This document shows positions 25,687 through 34,135 of a DNA stretch of 64,000 nt, piece after piece; the stretch's first letter is position 1, and each line of letters begins with the position of its first letter. The DNA comes from Pseudodesulfovibrio sp. zrk46. Its GTDB lineage: Bacteria; Desulfobacterota; Desulfovibrionia; Desulfovibrionales; Desulfovibrionaceae. The stretch is from positions 2,188,001-2,252,000 of the forward strand of contig NZ_CP051216.1 in assembly GCF_012516435.1 (NCBI RefSeq), in the 5' to 3' direction. The position numbers were made by a program, and so were the translations under genes. The notes beneath the pieces are model-generated. The model was given only the letters and a program-made list of their open reading frames with translations, made no database searches and had not been told where the DNA came from.

Positions 25687-27297
25687 ATGGCGGATACCGC
25701 GCAGGGATTCATGGCCCCCAAGGGGCGACACTGGATACTGGAATGGCTTTTCACCATCGACCACAAACGTATCGGCATGCTCTACCTCTGGTGCATTGCC
25801 CTATTCTTCGTGGTGGGTGTGCTGCTGGGGCTGATCATCCGGCTGGAACTCTTCGGGCCGGGCAAGGACATCATCGGTCCGCAGGCGTATAACGCCATCT
25901 TCACCCTGCACGGTGTGATCATGATCTTCATCGTGGTCATCCCGTCCATCCCGGCCGCCTTTGGCAACATATTCCTGCCCCTGCAACTGGGGGCGGAGGA
26001 CGTGGCCTTTCCGCGATTAAACATGTTCTCGTGGTGGCTCTACATCATCGGCGGCGCCATCGCCCTTGTCTCTCTCTTCACGGGCGGTGGCGCGCCGGAT
26101 ACGGGCTGGACCTTTTACGTGCCGTTCTCGGCTGTCACGTCCACCAACGTCTCGGTGGCCGTGGCAGGTGTGTTCATCCTCGGCTTTTCGTCCATCCTGA
26201 CGGGGCTTAATTTTATCGTCACCATACACCGACTGCGTGCGCCGGGGCTCAAGTGGACGCGCCTCACCCTGTTTGCCTGGGCGCTCTATGCCACGGCATG
26301 GATTCAGGTGCTGGCTACGCCCATCCTGTCCATCACCGTGGTGCTCATCGCCATCGAGCGACTGCTCGGCATGGGCATCTTTGATCCGGCCCGGGGCGGC
26401 GATCCCATCCTGTACCAGCATCTGTTCTGGATCTACTCCCACCCGGCGGTCTACATCATGATTCTGCCCGCCATGGGTGTGATCTCGGACATCATCCCGG
26501 TCTTCTGCCGCAAGTCCATCTTCGGCTACAAGACCATCGTGGGCTCCAGTCTCGCCATCGCCTTTGCCGGTTCGCTGGTCTGGGCGCACCACATGTTCGT
26601 GTCCGGCATGTCCGATACCGCGGTCATGGTTTTCTCGCTGCTGACCTTCGTCGTGGCCGTGCCTTCGGCGGTCAAGGTCTTCAACTGGCTCTCCACCATG
26701 TACAAGGGGGCCATCCGACCGGAACCGCCCCTTATTTTTGCCCTCGGTTTCATCTTCCTGTTTGCCATGGGTGGCATCACCGGGCTGGTGCTCGGCTCGG
26801 CTGGTACAGACATGCACGTGCATGACACCTATTTCGTGGTGGGCCACTTCCACTATGTCATTTTTGGCGGCACCGGCTTCGGCATGTTCGCGGCCATTCA
26901 CTACTGGTTCCCGAAAATCTACGGGCGCATGTATAACAAGAAACTGGCCAACATCAGCGCCGTGATTCTCGTAGTGGGCCTCAACGGCCTCTATTTCCCC
27001 ATGTACCTGTTGGGATTGGCCGGGATGCCGCGCCGCTACTACGACTATCTGCCGCAGTATACCGAGCTGCATCAGTGGTCCACCTACGGCTCGTGGATTA
27101 CGGCAATTGGTCTTATCCTGATGTTCTACAACCTGATTCATTCCCGCTATCGGGGAGAGTTGGTCGGGCGCAACCCGTGGCAGGCGGCAACCTTGGAGTG
27201 GACGCTGCCTTCACCGCCGCCCTCGCACAATTTCGACGAGGAACCCGTGGTCACACACGGCCCCTATGACTTCCACGAAGTGAGGGACCATGACTGA
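25687..27297 (+). CDS. coxA: Haem-copper oxidase subunit I, A2-type
   Basis: Protein of 536 residues with about 12 TM helices. It reduces O2 to water and pumps protons. The CuB ligand and cross-linked tyrosine are in Y250-S-H252-PAVY256, with AHHMF and HDTYFVVGHFHYV supplying the other CuB and haem ligands. The helix VI glutamate of the A1 type is absent and a YS pair stands in its place, the mark of the A2 subfamily. The N-terminal AEDVAFPRLNMFSWWL carries the D-channel region. It starts 3 nt after the SCO stop and overlaps subunit III by 8 nt. Confidence 0.97.
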   Translation: MADTAQGFMAPKGRHWILEWLFTIDHKRIGMLYLWCIALFFVVGVLLGLIIRLELFGPGKDIIGPQAYNAIFTLHGVIMIFIVVIPSIPAAFGNIFLPLQLGAEDVAFPRLNMFSWWLYIIGGAIALVSLFTGGGAPDTGWTFYVPFSAVTSTNVSVAVAGVFILGFSSILTGLNFIVTIHRLRAPGLKWTRLTLFAWALYATAWIQVLATPILSITVVLIAIERLLGMGIFDPARGGDPILYQHLFWIYSHPAVYIMILPAMGVISDIIPVFCRKSIFGYKTIVGSSLAIAFAGSLVWAHHMFVSGMSDTAVMVFSLLTFVVAVPSAVKVFNWLSTMYKGAIRPEPPLIFALGFIFLFAMGGITGLVLGSAGTDMHVHDTYFVVGHFHYVIFGGTGFGMFAAIHYWFPKIYGRMYNKKLANISAVILVVGLNGLYFPMYLLGLAGMPRRYYDYLPQYTELHQWSTYGSWITAIGLILMFYNLIHSRYRGELVGRNPWQAATLEWTLPSPPPSHNFDEEPVVTHGPYDFHEVRDHD

Positions 27298-27886
27298 GCA
27301 TCATGATTATCAGGGCGCAAAGATGGGGATGTGGATTTTCCTGTTCACGGAAATCCTCCTCTTCGGCGGTCTTTTCGTGCTCTTTGCCGTGACCTTCCAG
27401 CGGTACCCCACGGAGTTTCACGAGGCGAGCAAGCTGCTTGATGTGACCATGGGAACCACCAACACCGTGGTGCTGATCACTTCATCCCTGTGCGCGGCTC
27501 TGTCCATCGTGGCCCTGCAGCGGGGAGAGCGGAAACGGTCGGAGATGCTTATCGGCCTGACCATCCTGCTGGCGTGCTGCTTCTTGGTCATCAAGTATTT
27601 CGAGTGGTCGGCAAAGTTCCATCACGGCATCTATCCCGGATCTACCGAGATAGCGGACTGGGCACCGGGCAAGCAGGCCTATTTCGCCCTGTACTATGCC
27701 ATGACCGGGCTGCACGGTATCCACGTGATCATCGGTATGGCGGTGCTCGGCTGGGTCTGGTGGCTCATCCGGCGGGAGAAGTGTACCCCTGATCATTTTG
27801 TGGCCCTGGAAAACGCCGGGTTGTACTGGCATTTGGTGGACCTCATTTGGATCTACCTCTTCCCACTCTATTACCTCATCACCTAG
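27290..27886 (+). CDS. coxC: Cytochrome oxidase subunit III
   Basis: Protein of 198 residues with five predicted TM helices. Family motifs are KMGMWIFLFTEILLFGGLF, the central PGKQAYFALYYAMTGLHGIHVIIGM and the terminal YWHLVDLIWIYLFPLYYL. The short five-helix form, as in quinol- and caa3-type oxidases. Its ATG lies inside the end of subunit I with GAGGG upstream. Confidence 0.96.
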   Translation: MTEHHDYQGAKMGMWIFLFTEILLFGGLFVLFAVTFQRYPTEFHEASKLLDVTMGTTNTVVLITSSLCAALSIVALQRGERKRSEMLIGLTILLACCFLVIKYFEWSAKFHHGIYPGSTEIADWAPGKQAYFALYYAMTGLHGIHVIIGMAVLGWVWWLIRREKCTPDHFVALENAGLYWHLVDLIWIYLFPLYYLIT

Positions 27887-27898
27887 GAAGGGACGCGT

Positions 27899-28189
27899 AT
27901 GAACGAGACGAATACGAATCATCACGGTCCCGGTTACGGACTTTTTATCGGCGTCTGGGCCGCGCTCATGGTGCTGACCTGCATCACGGTGGTGGTGTCG
28001 GGCATTGACCTCGACTTCCTCAATGTGCTGGTCGCCATGTCCGTGGCCACCACCAAGGCGTTACTGGTGGTCATGTTCTTCATGCACCTCAAGTACGAGA
28101 ACACGACGCTCAAGCTCATGGTGTTGGTGGCTTTCGTGATTCTGGCCATATTTATCGGCTTCACCTTCTTCGACACGGCATACAGGTAG
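27899..28189 (+). CDS. coxD: Cytochrome oxidase subunit IV (small, three-helix)
   Basis: Protein of 96 residues with three TM segments (about 15-37, 42-62, 68-92). VVMFFMHLKYENTTLKLMVLVAF is the usual signature of prokaryotic subunit IV. A strong GGAAGGG precedes the ATG. It lies between subunit III and subunit II, the order also known in Desulfovibrio. Confidence 0.93.
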   Translation: MNETNTNHHGPGYGLFIGVWAALMVLTCITVVVSGIDLDFLNVLVAMSVATTKALLVVMFFMHLKYENTTLKLMVLVAFVILAIFIGFTFFDTAYR

Positions 28190-28192
28190 ACT

Positions 28193-29404
28193 ATGTATCC
28201 ACAGGTATTCAGCGCAGCAAAGGAAGTGGACCAGGCGTTCCTGATCATCCTCGGCTTCTCCGTGTTCATCTTGGTGGCCGTGACCGCGACAATGCTCTTC
28301 TTTCTGTGGCGGTATCATCATAAACGTCACCCGAATGCAGCGGATATCAAGGGCAGCGTCTGGCTGGAGATCGTCTGGACAGGATTGCCCACCATCATCG
28401 TGCTTGGCCTGTTCTGGACCGGTTGGACCAGCTTTCAGGCCATGCGCACCATTCCTGAAGGAGCCATGGAAGTGCAGGTGGAAGGCCGCATGTGGTCGTG
28501 GCTCTTCACTTATGAAAACGGCAAGAGCGCGCCGGAGCTGGTGGTGCCGGTCAATACGCCCATCAAGCTCAACCTCAAGGCCCGCGACGTCATCCACAGT
28601 TTCTACATCCCGGCCATGCGCGTGAAATGGGATATGGTCCCGGGCATGGACACCGAGGTCTGGTTCGAGTCGGACAAGACCGGCGAGTTCGATATTTTCT
28701 GTGCCGAGTACTGCGGCCTCAAGCACGCCGACATGCTGGCCGTGCTGCGCGTGGTGGAGCAGGGCACATTCGATATCTGGATCAACGAGACCAAGAAGTC
28801 GGGCCAGCAGGGTCTCAAGCTCATGGAAGAGTATGGCTGCTTTGACTGCCATTCCATGGACGGCAGCGAGGATGTTGCGCCGACACTCATGAATCTGGCG
28901 GGTAAGGAGCTTTTGGTCATCCGTCCTGACGGCACCGAGGCAAAGGTCACGGCTGACGAGGCGTATATCAAGCAGTCCATCATGGAACCCGGCGCATTGC
29001 TGGTGAAGGACTGGGACGATGATATGCCTTCCTTTGCCGGAGAAATGTCCAAGGACGATCTGGACTTTATCGCACAGTATCTGATGACCGGTGGAGAAGG
29101 ACACCCCGGTGAAAAGCTGGCGGACGAGGAAGGATGCCTGGCCTGTCATACCACCACGGGCGAGGACGACGTCGGTCCCACATTCAAGGGACTCTTTGGC
29201 GAGACCCGGACCGTCACCAACGAAGCGGGCGAGTCCAAGACCGTCAAGATTGACGAAAAGTACCTGCGTGAGGCCATTACGAATCCATCGGCATGGATTC
29301 CCGAAGGATATGATGACGGCATGCCGCCGTACGATGATATTGACGAAGAGACACTGGAAGGGCTGATCAAGTACCTCAAGTCCCTTGGTAAGGGGGACGG
29401 CTAG
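28193..29404 (+). CDS. coxB: Cytochrome oxidase subunit II with CuA and two haem c domains
   Basis: Protein of 403 residues. Two TM helices (about 13-38 and 62-82) are followed by a cupredoxin domain with all CuA ligands: H135, C170, C174, H178 and M181 (FCAEYCGLKHADM). Two cytochrome c domains are fused behind it, with haem sites C216-FDC-H220 and C315-LAC-H319. Ordinary caa3 subunit II has one. The two-haem form is what has been described for the Desulfovibrio vulgaris cc(b/o)o3 oxidase. The likely electron path is small cytochrome c, haem c, CuA, haem-copper centre. The gene end overlaps the ctaB start. Confidence 0.97.
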   Translation: MYPQVFSAAKEVDQAFLIILGFSVFILVAVTATMLFFLWRYHHKRHPNAADIKGSVWLEIVWTGLPTIIVLGLFWTGWTSFQAMRTIPEGAMEVQVEGRMWSWLFTYENGKSAPELVVPVNTPIKLNLKARDVIHSFYIPAMRVKWDMVPGMDTEVWFESDKTGEFDIFCAEYCGLKHADMLAVLRVVEQGTFDIWINETKKSGQQGLKLMEEYGCFDCHSMDGSEDVAPTLMNLAGKELLVIRPDGTEAKVTADEAYIKQSIMEPGALLVKDWDDDMPSFAGEMSKDDLDFIAQYLMTGGEGHPGEKLADEEGCLACHTTTGEDDVGPTFKGLFGETRTVTNEAGESKTVKIDEKYLREAITNPSAWIPEGYDDGMPPYDDIDEETLEGLIKYLKSLGKGDG

Positions 29405-30234
29405 TGATGCATGCGGTCCTTGGATTGGCGCGCCCGCGAGTGAGTCTTGCCGTGGCGGGCGGCAGCCTGTTCGGCGCGTACTACCACGGTGTGACCGAGT
29501 CATGGCTGGCTGTGGCCGCCGCGCTCGGTTCATTCCTGCTGTGCGCTGGCTGTTCGGCCCTGAACCAGATTCAGGAGCGGGAGCAGGACCGGCGCATGGA
29601 GCGCACTGCTGACCGTCCGTTGGCGACCGGTGCCTTATCGGTCAATGCAGCGTTACGCATGGCCCTGCTGTGGATGCTCTCTGGTGGCGGTCTGTACTTC
29701 ATCGCGGGGGGCTGGCCGCTCCTGCTGTTGGGCGCTGCCATCGTTGCCGTTTACAATGGCCTCTACACACCGCTGAAGCGGGTAACGCCCATGGCGTTGC
29801 TGGCAGGTGGCTTTGCCGGGGCCGTGCCTCCGTTGACCGGATGGCTGGCCGCCGGTGGGAACGCTCTGGATTTTCGTATTCTTGGCGTGACTGCAATCTT
29901 TTATCTCTGGCAGGTGCCCCATTTCTGGCTGCTGGCTGAGAAGCATCGTGACGATTACCGCCGCGCCGGTTTTGCCATGCTGGAGGCGACCCTGTCGTCG
30001 CACATCCGTTCCCGGCTGATGGTGATCTGGGTGGGCGCGTATTTTGTCGGGCTCGGCTGTCTGGCCGGACTGGCCGGGCCAGCCTCCCTGCGATGGCTGG
30101 TACCGCCCGTGTTGTTGCTGGCAGGTGGCGGGGCGGTCCTGTCCGTATTGGCTGGCCGCATGCGGTTTGCTTCGGCTTCCATGTACGGTTCCCTGCCACT
30201 GACCCTATGTTTTTTATTGATGAACACCCCTTGA
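29404..30234 (+). CDS. ctaB: Protohaem IX farnesyltransferase (haem O synthase)
   Basis: Protein of 276 residues (or 275), UbiA family, with about eight TM helices. The first prenyl-diphosphate motif reads NQIQEREQDRRMERTADRPL, with Glu where the first Asp is usual; the second region is YLWQVPHFWLLAEKHRDDYRRAG. It adds farnesyl to haem B to give haem O. GTG at 29404 overlaps the CoxII stop; ATG at 29407 is the alternative. No ctaA (haem A synthase) is in the operon, which fits an o-type oxidase. Confidence 0.94.
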   Translation: MMHAVLGLARPRVSLAVAGGSLFGAYYHGVTESWLAVAAALGSFLLCAGCSALNQIQEREQDRRMERTADRPLATGALSVNAALRMALLWMLSGGGLYFIAGGWPLLLLGAAIVAVYNGLYTPLKRVTPMALLAGGFAGAVPPLTGWLAAGGNALDFRILGVTAIFYLWQVPHFWLLAEKHRDDYRRAGFAMLEATLSSHIRSRLMVIWVGAYFVGLGCLAGLAGPASLRWLVPPVLLLAGGGAVLSVLAGRMRFASASMYGSLPLTLCFLLMNTP

Positions 30235-30247
30235 CCCGGAGTTGGAC

Positions 30248-30673
30248 ATGCTTTGGATACATCCGATCATACAGGCCGTTTGCCTGATCCTCGCCACCTA
30301 CGTCATGTACATGGGCTACATGCGCTTCAAGTTCCAGCATCTGGGTCAGAAGGCGTTTTTCAACTGGAAGCGGCATGTCCTGCTGGGCAAGATGGTGCAC
30401 TGTCTTTGGCTGCTTGGTCTTGCCCTCGGTTTAGCCATGGCTCACTTCTATTGGGGCAGCGTGAACCTGACAGGCGGCCACTATTACGTAGGCGTTGCCA
30501 TGGGACCGCTCATTCTGGTCAGCCTCGGCACCGGATTGATGCTACAAAAGCCCAAGGGCAAGCGTGCCGGACTGGCTCTGTTTCACGGCATCACCAATGT
30601 CACTCTCTATCTCATGGCACTGTATCAGGCATGGACGGCCATCGAGGTTGTCGAGCTCTTTCTGCTCGACTAG
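30248..30673 (+). CDS. DUF4079 four-helix membrane protein
   Basis: Protein of 141 residues with four TM helices and histidines at helix ends (QHLGQK, MVHCLWLL, MAHFYWG, ALFHGITN), similar in plan to cytochrome b561-like proteins. Haem binding is possible but not shown. The ATG at 30248 has GGAG at 6 nt. Last gene of the oxidase operon, 13 nt after ctaB. Confidence 0.8.
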   Translation: MLWIHPIIQAVCLILATYVMYMGYMRFKFQHLGQKAFFNWKRHVLLGKMVHCLWLLGLALGLAMAHFYWGSVNLTGGHYYVGVAMGPLILVSLGTGLMLQKPKGKRAGLALFHGITNVTLYLMALYQAWTAIEVVELFLLD

Positions 30674-30721
30674 TCGCACCTTGACTACGTCGCCTTCCGA
30701 CTTAGTTTCATTTGTCAGGGT

Positions 30722-30739
30722 TGTCCCCATATGTGGACA
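30722..30739. promoter_or_regulatory. 18-bp dyad before the TSCPD gene
   Basis: TGTCCNCATATGNGGACA, centred on CATATG, with a single mismatched pair. It lies 93 bp before the TSCPD gene. It may be an operator; the protein is unknown. Confidence 0.35.
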
Positions 30740-30831
30740 GCCATTCAGACATGGCGTACAACTTGCGCCTGTAGGGAGCCCCTCGCGGCTGCCGTTTTCG
30801 GAAACTCTATTAGACAAATGGACGGAACCCC

Positions 30832-31146
30832 ATGGAAACACTTCAACTTGATCTTGCTCCCCTTTCCCCGCTGAATCCCACCGAAGGTCAGGCCGGCGAC
30901 GTTGACGCCTACAAGCCGGAACTGGTTTGCGCAAAGATGATCCACTACAAGGTGGAGGATCACAAACTGACCAAGCTCCACTTCACTGGTGGCTGCGAAG
31001 GCAACCTGACCGCCATCTCCAAGCTGCTTGAAGGCATGGACATTGACGATGTGGTGGACAAACTTAGCGGCATTACCTGCGGCAAGAAGGACACTTCCTG
31101 TGCCGACCAGCTCTGTAACGCGCTGAAAGGACACATGGACGACTAG
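30832..31146 (+). CDS. TSCPD domain protein
   Basis: Protein of 104 residues. After about 30 residues of linker it carries the small TSCPD fold: LHFTGGCEGNLTAISKLLEGM, DVVDKLSGITCGKKDTSCADQL. The namesake motif reads T-S-C-A-D. In other proteins this domain ends vitamin B12-dependent ribonucleotide reductases or stands alone; its cysteines may bind a metal or a partner. It is monocistronic, with a terminator after it. No catalytic role can be assigned. Confidence 0.85.
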   Translation: METLQLDLAPLSPLNPTEGQAGDVDAYKPELVCAKMIHYKVEDHKLTKLHFTGGCEGNLTAISKLLEGMDIDDVVDKLSGITCGKKDTSCADQLCNALKGHMDD

Positions 31147-31170
31147 TAGAGCGAACGACTTCGCTTTCCG

Positions 31171-31204
31171 AAAAGCCCATCGTCTCCCGGCGGTGGGCTT
31201 TTTC
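31171..31204 (+). terminator. Intrinsic terminator after the TSCPD gene
   Basis: AAAAGCCCA-CG pairs with CG-TGGGCTTTTT around TCTCCC; T tract follows. Confidence 0.8.
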
Positions 31205-31246
31205 GTTTGCTGGCACCCCAACCGGGAACTTGTTGCAGGATAATGG

Positions 31247-31262
31247 TTGACTGATCAATCAA
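31247..31262. promoter_or_regulatory. TetR-type dyad before the FUSC gene
   Basis: TTGACTGATCAATCAA is a 16-bp near-perfect palindrome around TGATCA, 69 bp before the start. It is similar in form to the dyads near the two tetR genes of this window. Confidence 0.35.
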
Positions 31263-31331
31263 TGTATGAAAAGGGACCGTTCTGCGCCGCGATATTTCAT
31301 CAGAGAATGAGCGGCCGAGGAACCAATTACC

Positions 31332-32378
31332 ATGGCATTTCTACAAAAATATATGACCACCGGGCATACGCGTCACGGTATCAAGGTCGGTCTTGCCAGT
31401 GTGTTGGCCTACTGGTTTTCCGATCTCATCGGGCTGCCCTATGCATACTGGGCCGTGGTTTCCACGGTCATCGTCATGCAGATTCAGGTGTCGGATTCCA
31501 TTCACATGTGTCTGTACCGCTTCACAGGTACGGCCATTGGCGCGGTCATCGGTATCGCTGCCATCGTCATCTTTCCGGCCACGCATTACTACACGCTGCT
31601 CGGTATCTTCATCACAACAGGGCTATGCGCCTATCTGACGCGGTACCATGTCCGTTTTCGCATGGCCGCCATTACCGTCTCCATCGTCTACCTGACCGCC
31701 ATGCAGGACGATGGGCGTATCCTCTTCGCCCTTTACCGGGTGGGCGAGATTGGCGTTGGTGTGCTCTCCGCCTTCCTTGTTTCTGTATTTATCTGGCCCA
31801 ATCGTACAGGTTTGGCTCTGCGTGAGCGCATCGAAAAGCAGTATGACGAGCTGGCCGATCACTACCTTCTCATCATGGGCAACTTCCTGTCCCTGCAGAA
31901 GAAGACCGACCCTGACCTCCTCTTTGATCTGGCCGTGGAAACCAAGAACAACCGCGAAATGTTCCACAAGGTCTATGCCCACGAGCGCCGCTTCTTCCGC
32001 GACGACGTGCAACTGCTCTCCATGCAGGTGTCCGCCCTCAATTCATCCATCGAGCGCGTGCAGGCCATGCTGGTGCTGCTCAACGAGGTGGACGGCAAGG
32101 CCTTTGACATCATCATGGCCCCCGAACTCATGGAGCTCACTCGCGCCACTGGTGATGCCTTGCGCGCCATCGGTACCGGAACGCCCCATGACCCGCATCG
32201 GCTTGCCGCCGCATGTGATGCCACCGAGCGTCGTTTCCTCGAACTGCGTCCCCAGGGCGTGACCGAGCGGTTCCAGTATCAGCGACTCTTTCAGGTGCTC
32301 GGCTTCATCAACGCCTCCCAGCATCTGGGTGAGTATGTTCTCAGCATTCTCAATTCTTCGAAGATGCCGAAAGAGTAG
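31332..32378 (+). CDS. FUSC-family (aromatic acid exporter-like) membrane protein
   Basis: Protein of 348 residues. Six closely packed TM helices lie in residues 20-165 (GIKVGLASVLAYWFSDLIGLPY, AYWAVVSTVIVMQ, YYTLLGIFITTGLCAYLT). A long helical cytoplasmic half follows (RERIEKQYDELADHYLLIMGN onwards). This is half the size of YccS/AaeB proteins and matches the single-unit FUSC/ArAE forms thought to export aromatic acids or other toxic metabolites. GAGGAA precedes the ATG. Monocistronic. Confidence 0.88.
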   Translation: MAFLQKYMTTGHTRHGIKVGLASVLAYWFSDLIGLPYAYWAVVSTVIVMQIQVSDSIHMCLYRFTGTAIGAVIGIAAIVIFPATHYYTLLGIFITTGLCAYLTRYHVRFRMAAITVSIVYLTAMQDDGRILFALYRVGEIGVGVLSAFLVSVFIWPNRTGLALRERIEKQYDELADHYLLIMGNFLSLQKKTDPDLLFDLAVETKNNREMFHKVYAHERRFFRDDVQLLSMQVSALNSSIERVQAMLVLLNEVDGKAFDIIMAPELMELTRATGDALRAIGTGTPHDPHRLAAACDATERRFLELRPQGVTERFQYQRLFQVLGFINASQHLGEYVLSILNSSKMPKE

Positions 32379-32400
32379 CGTCTCAGATAATTCATTTGCC

Positions 32401-32437
32401 AAAAAAAAGGCCGTCCTCATGGGGACGGCCTTTTTTT
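32401..32437. terminator. Bidirectional intrinsic terminator
   Basis: AAAAAAAGGCCGTCC / GGGACGGCCTTTTTTT around a 4-nt loop, shared by the convergent FUSC and ABC operons. Confidence 0.93.
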
Positions 32438-32456
32438 GCGTTCTCTTTTGGAGAAA

Positions 32457-33254
32457 TTAGTAAATACCTTTTCGCCGATACATTCTCGAAACAACCAATT
32501 CGATAATCACGAATAACCCCACCGGAACCGTCAGAAAGACCAGCGTCAGCAACGAGCCGAGGCTGCGGTCGGAAGAGTTGAGGTAGGGGAACAGGTAGCC
32601 GGTGAAGGAGTCAACGGCACCGCCGCCGATGAGGAAGACGAGAAAGTATTCGGAAAAGGCCACCAGAAAGACCACGGAGCCGCCTGCGATGGCGGCAGGC
32701 ATGAGCATAGGCAGGTCGACTTGCAGAAATCGTTGGATTGGCCCGGCACCCAAGTTCTTTGCGCATAGTTCGAACTCTTCGCCGAATGCCTGATACCCCG
32801 CGGTCAGGGCGCGGAGCATGTACGGGTAGCTGAATATGGTCAGCACCATCACGATGCCGATGAAGGTGTCGGCCAGCCCTGCCTTGATGAACAGGAAGTG
32901 GACGCCCATGGAAAAGGCCATGGACGGTACCAGCGCCGGGGCCAGAAAGAGTCCTTCCATCAGTGCTTTCCCTTTGAAATGGCGACGGGCGAAATGGTGA
33001 GCCGGGGCGATGCACAGGCCAAAGGAGAGCAGGACCGCCAGCAGGGAGTAGGCCAGTGACGAGAGCATGTGTTGCGTCACTGGGCCAGCCTGTGAGGCGA
33101 GAAAGTGCACCGCGCGCAGATCGAATTTGGCCGGAATCAGGTCAGGGAATTTCCAGCCCGGAGCCACCGCATAGAGCGCCAGCACCGACAAGGGGAGCAG
33201 GGAGGCGGCTGCGATGACCGAGAAGATGAGCGTACGGTAGAGGTGCGACATCAC
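32457..33254 (-). CDS. ABC transporter permease (YnjC/ThiP-like), second half
   Basis: Protein of 265 residues with six TM helices. The EAA loop that contacts the ATPase reads ALTAGYQAFGEEFELCAKNLGAGPIQRF. It belongs to the thiamine/iron/spermidine importer permease group. Its start overlaps the stop of the first permease by 4 nt. In E. coli YnjC the two permease halves are fused; here they are separate. Last gene of the operon. Confidence 0.9.
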   Translation of the reverse strand: MMSHLYRTLIFSVIAAASLLPLSVLALYAVAPGWKFPDLIPAKFDLRAVHFLASQAGPVTQHMLSSLAYSLLAVLLSFGLCIAPAHHFARRHFKGKALMEGLFLAPALVPSMAFSMGVHFLFIKAGLADTFIGIVMVLTIFSYPYMLRALTAGYQAFGEEFELCAKNLGAGPIQRFLQVDLPMLMPAAIAGGSVVFLVAFSEYFLVFLIGGGAVDSFTGYLFPYLNSSDRSLGSLLTLVFLTVPVGLFVIIELVVSRMYRRKGIY

Positions 33255-34135
33255 AGCTTCCTGTCCTTGCCGCTCAAGCGGGCGGCGATGCGGGTGTAGG
33301 CCACGATGAAGCCGAGGGAGAAGATCACCATGCAGACCAGAATGGCCATGGCCACCGGACGGTTGATGAGGTCGCGCCGGAAGTAGAGATTGTAGACCTC
33401 CATGCTGAGCATGCCGGGCGAGCTCTCGCTGAGCAGGAAGGGGATATCAAAGGCCCCGAAGGCGTACAGAAACAGGATGATGGACGCGGTGTGCAGGGCC
33501 GGGCGCATGTGCGGCAGGGCCACCCGAAAGAAGATGGTTGCCGGACCAGCACCGAGCATGGCTGCGGTCTGTACCAGCCTCGGGTCCAGCCGCTTGAGCA
33601 CGGCAAAGGCGAGGATGATGACGAACGGCACTTCCTTGTACACGTAGGCGAGGATCATCCCTGCACCGCTGCCCCCGTGAATGACCGAGGGGAAGTCCTG
33701 CACCGTGTTTACCAGTCCGAGATGGTGGCCGATAGAGGCCATGATGCCGGACTGGCTCCAGAATATCAGCACGATGAAGGCCACGGCGATGTGCGGCAGG
33801 ATGAGCGGCACCTTGTAAACCACCGAGAGCCGTTCCAGCCGTTCGGGGAGCCGCCAGATGAGATAGGCGAACACCGCGCCGAGAGCTACTGAGATTGCGG
33901 TGGCAACAGCGGCCACCCACAACGAGTGGGCGGCCGATGCAAGAATGTGCGGGCGTAACAGTTCCCCATAGGCCGCGAACAGGCCTCCTTCATGGGGGAC
34001 GGGCAGCCAGAAACCGAGGGATTGGGCCACGGTCATGGCGAGCCCGCCCAGAAAGAGCAGGGCCAGCGGGATCAGGAGTGGCGACAGTTTGAGCAGTGTC
34101 CTGCCCGCAGTGGCTTCAGTCCTACCTGAGGACAT
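33251..34135 (-). CDS. ABC transporter permease (YnjC/ThiP-like), first half
   Basis: Protein of 294 residues with six TM helices. The EAA loop reads VQTAAMLGAGPATIFFRVALPHMRP. GGGAGGAGA lies just before the ATG, inside the end of the binding-protein gene, which it overlaps by 14 nt. It forms the membrane channel with the next gene. Confidence 0.92.
   Translation of the reverse strand: MSSGRTEATAGRTLLKLSPLLIPLALLFLGGLAMTVAQSLGFWLPVPHEGGLFAAYGELLRPHILASAAHSLWVAAVATAISVALGAVFAYLIWRLPERLERLSVVYKVPLILPHIAVAFIVLIFWSQSGIMASIGHHLGLVNTVQDFPSVIHGGSGAGMILAYVYKEVPFVIILAFAVLKRLDPRLVQTAAMLGAGPATIFFRVALPHMRPALHTASIILFLYAFGAFDIPFLLSESSPGMLSMEVYNLYFRRDLINRPVAMAILVCMVIFSLGFIVAYTRIAARLSGKDRKL

Noticed and set aside
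28061-29533. A 490-codon minus-strand frame opposite coxB
   Set aside because: Antisense to a subunit II gene with intact CuA and haem motifs, no ribosome site.
30248-30673. Haem A synthase candidate at the end of the oxidase operon
   Set aside because: The protein has only four helices and 141 residues; CtaA has eight helices and is about twice as long.
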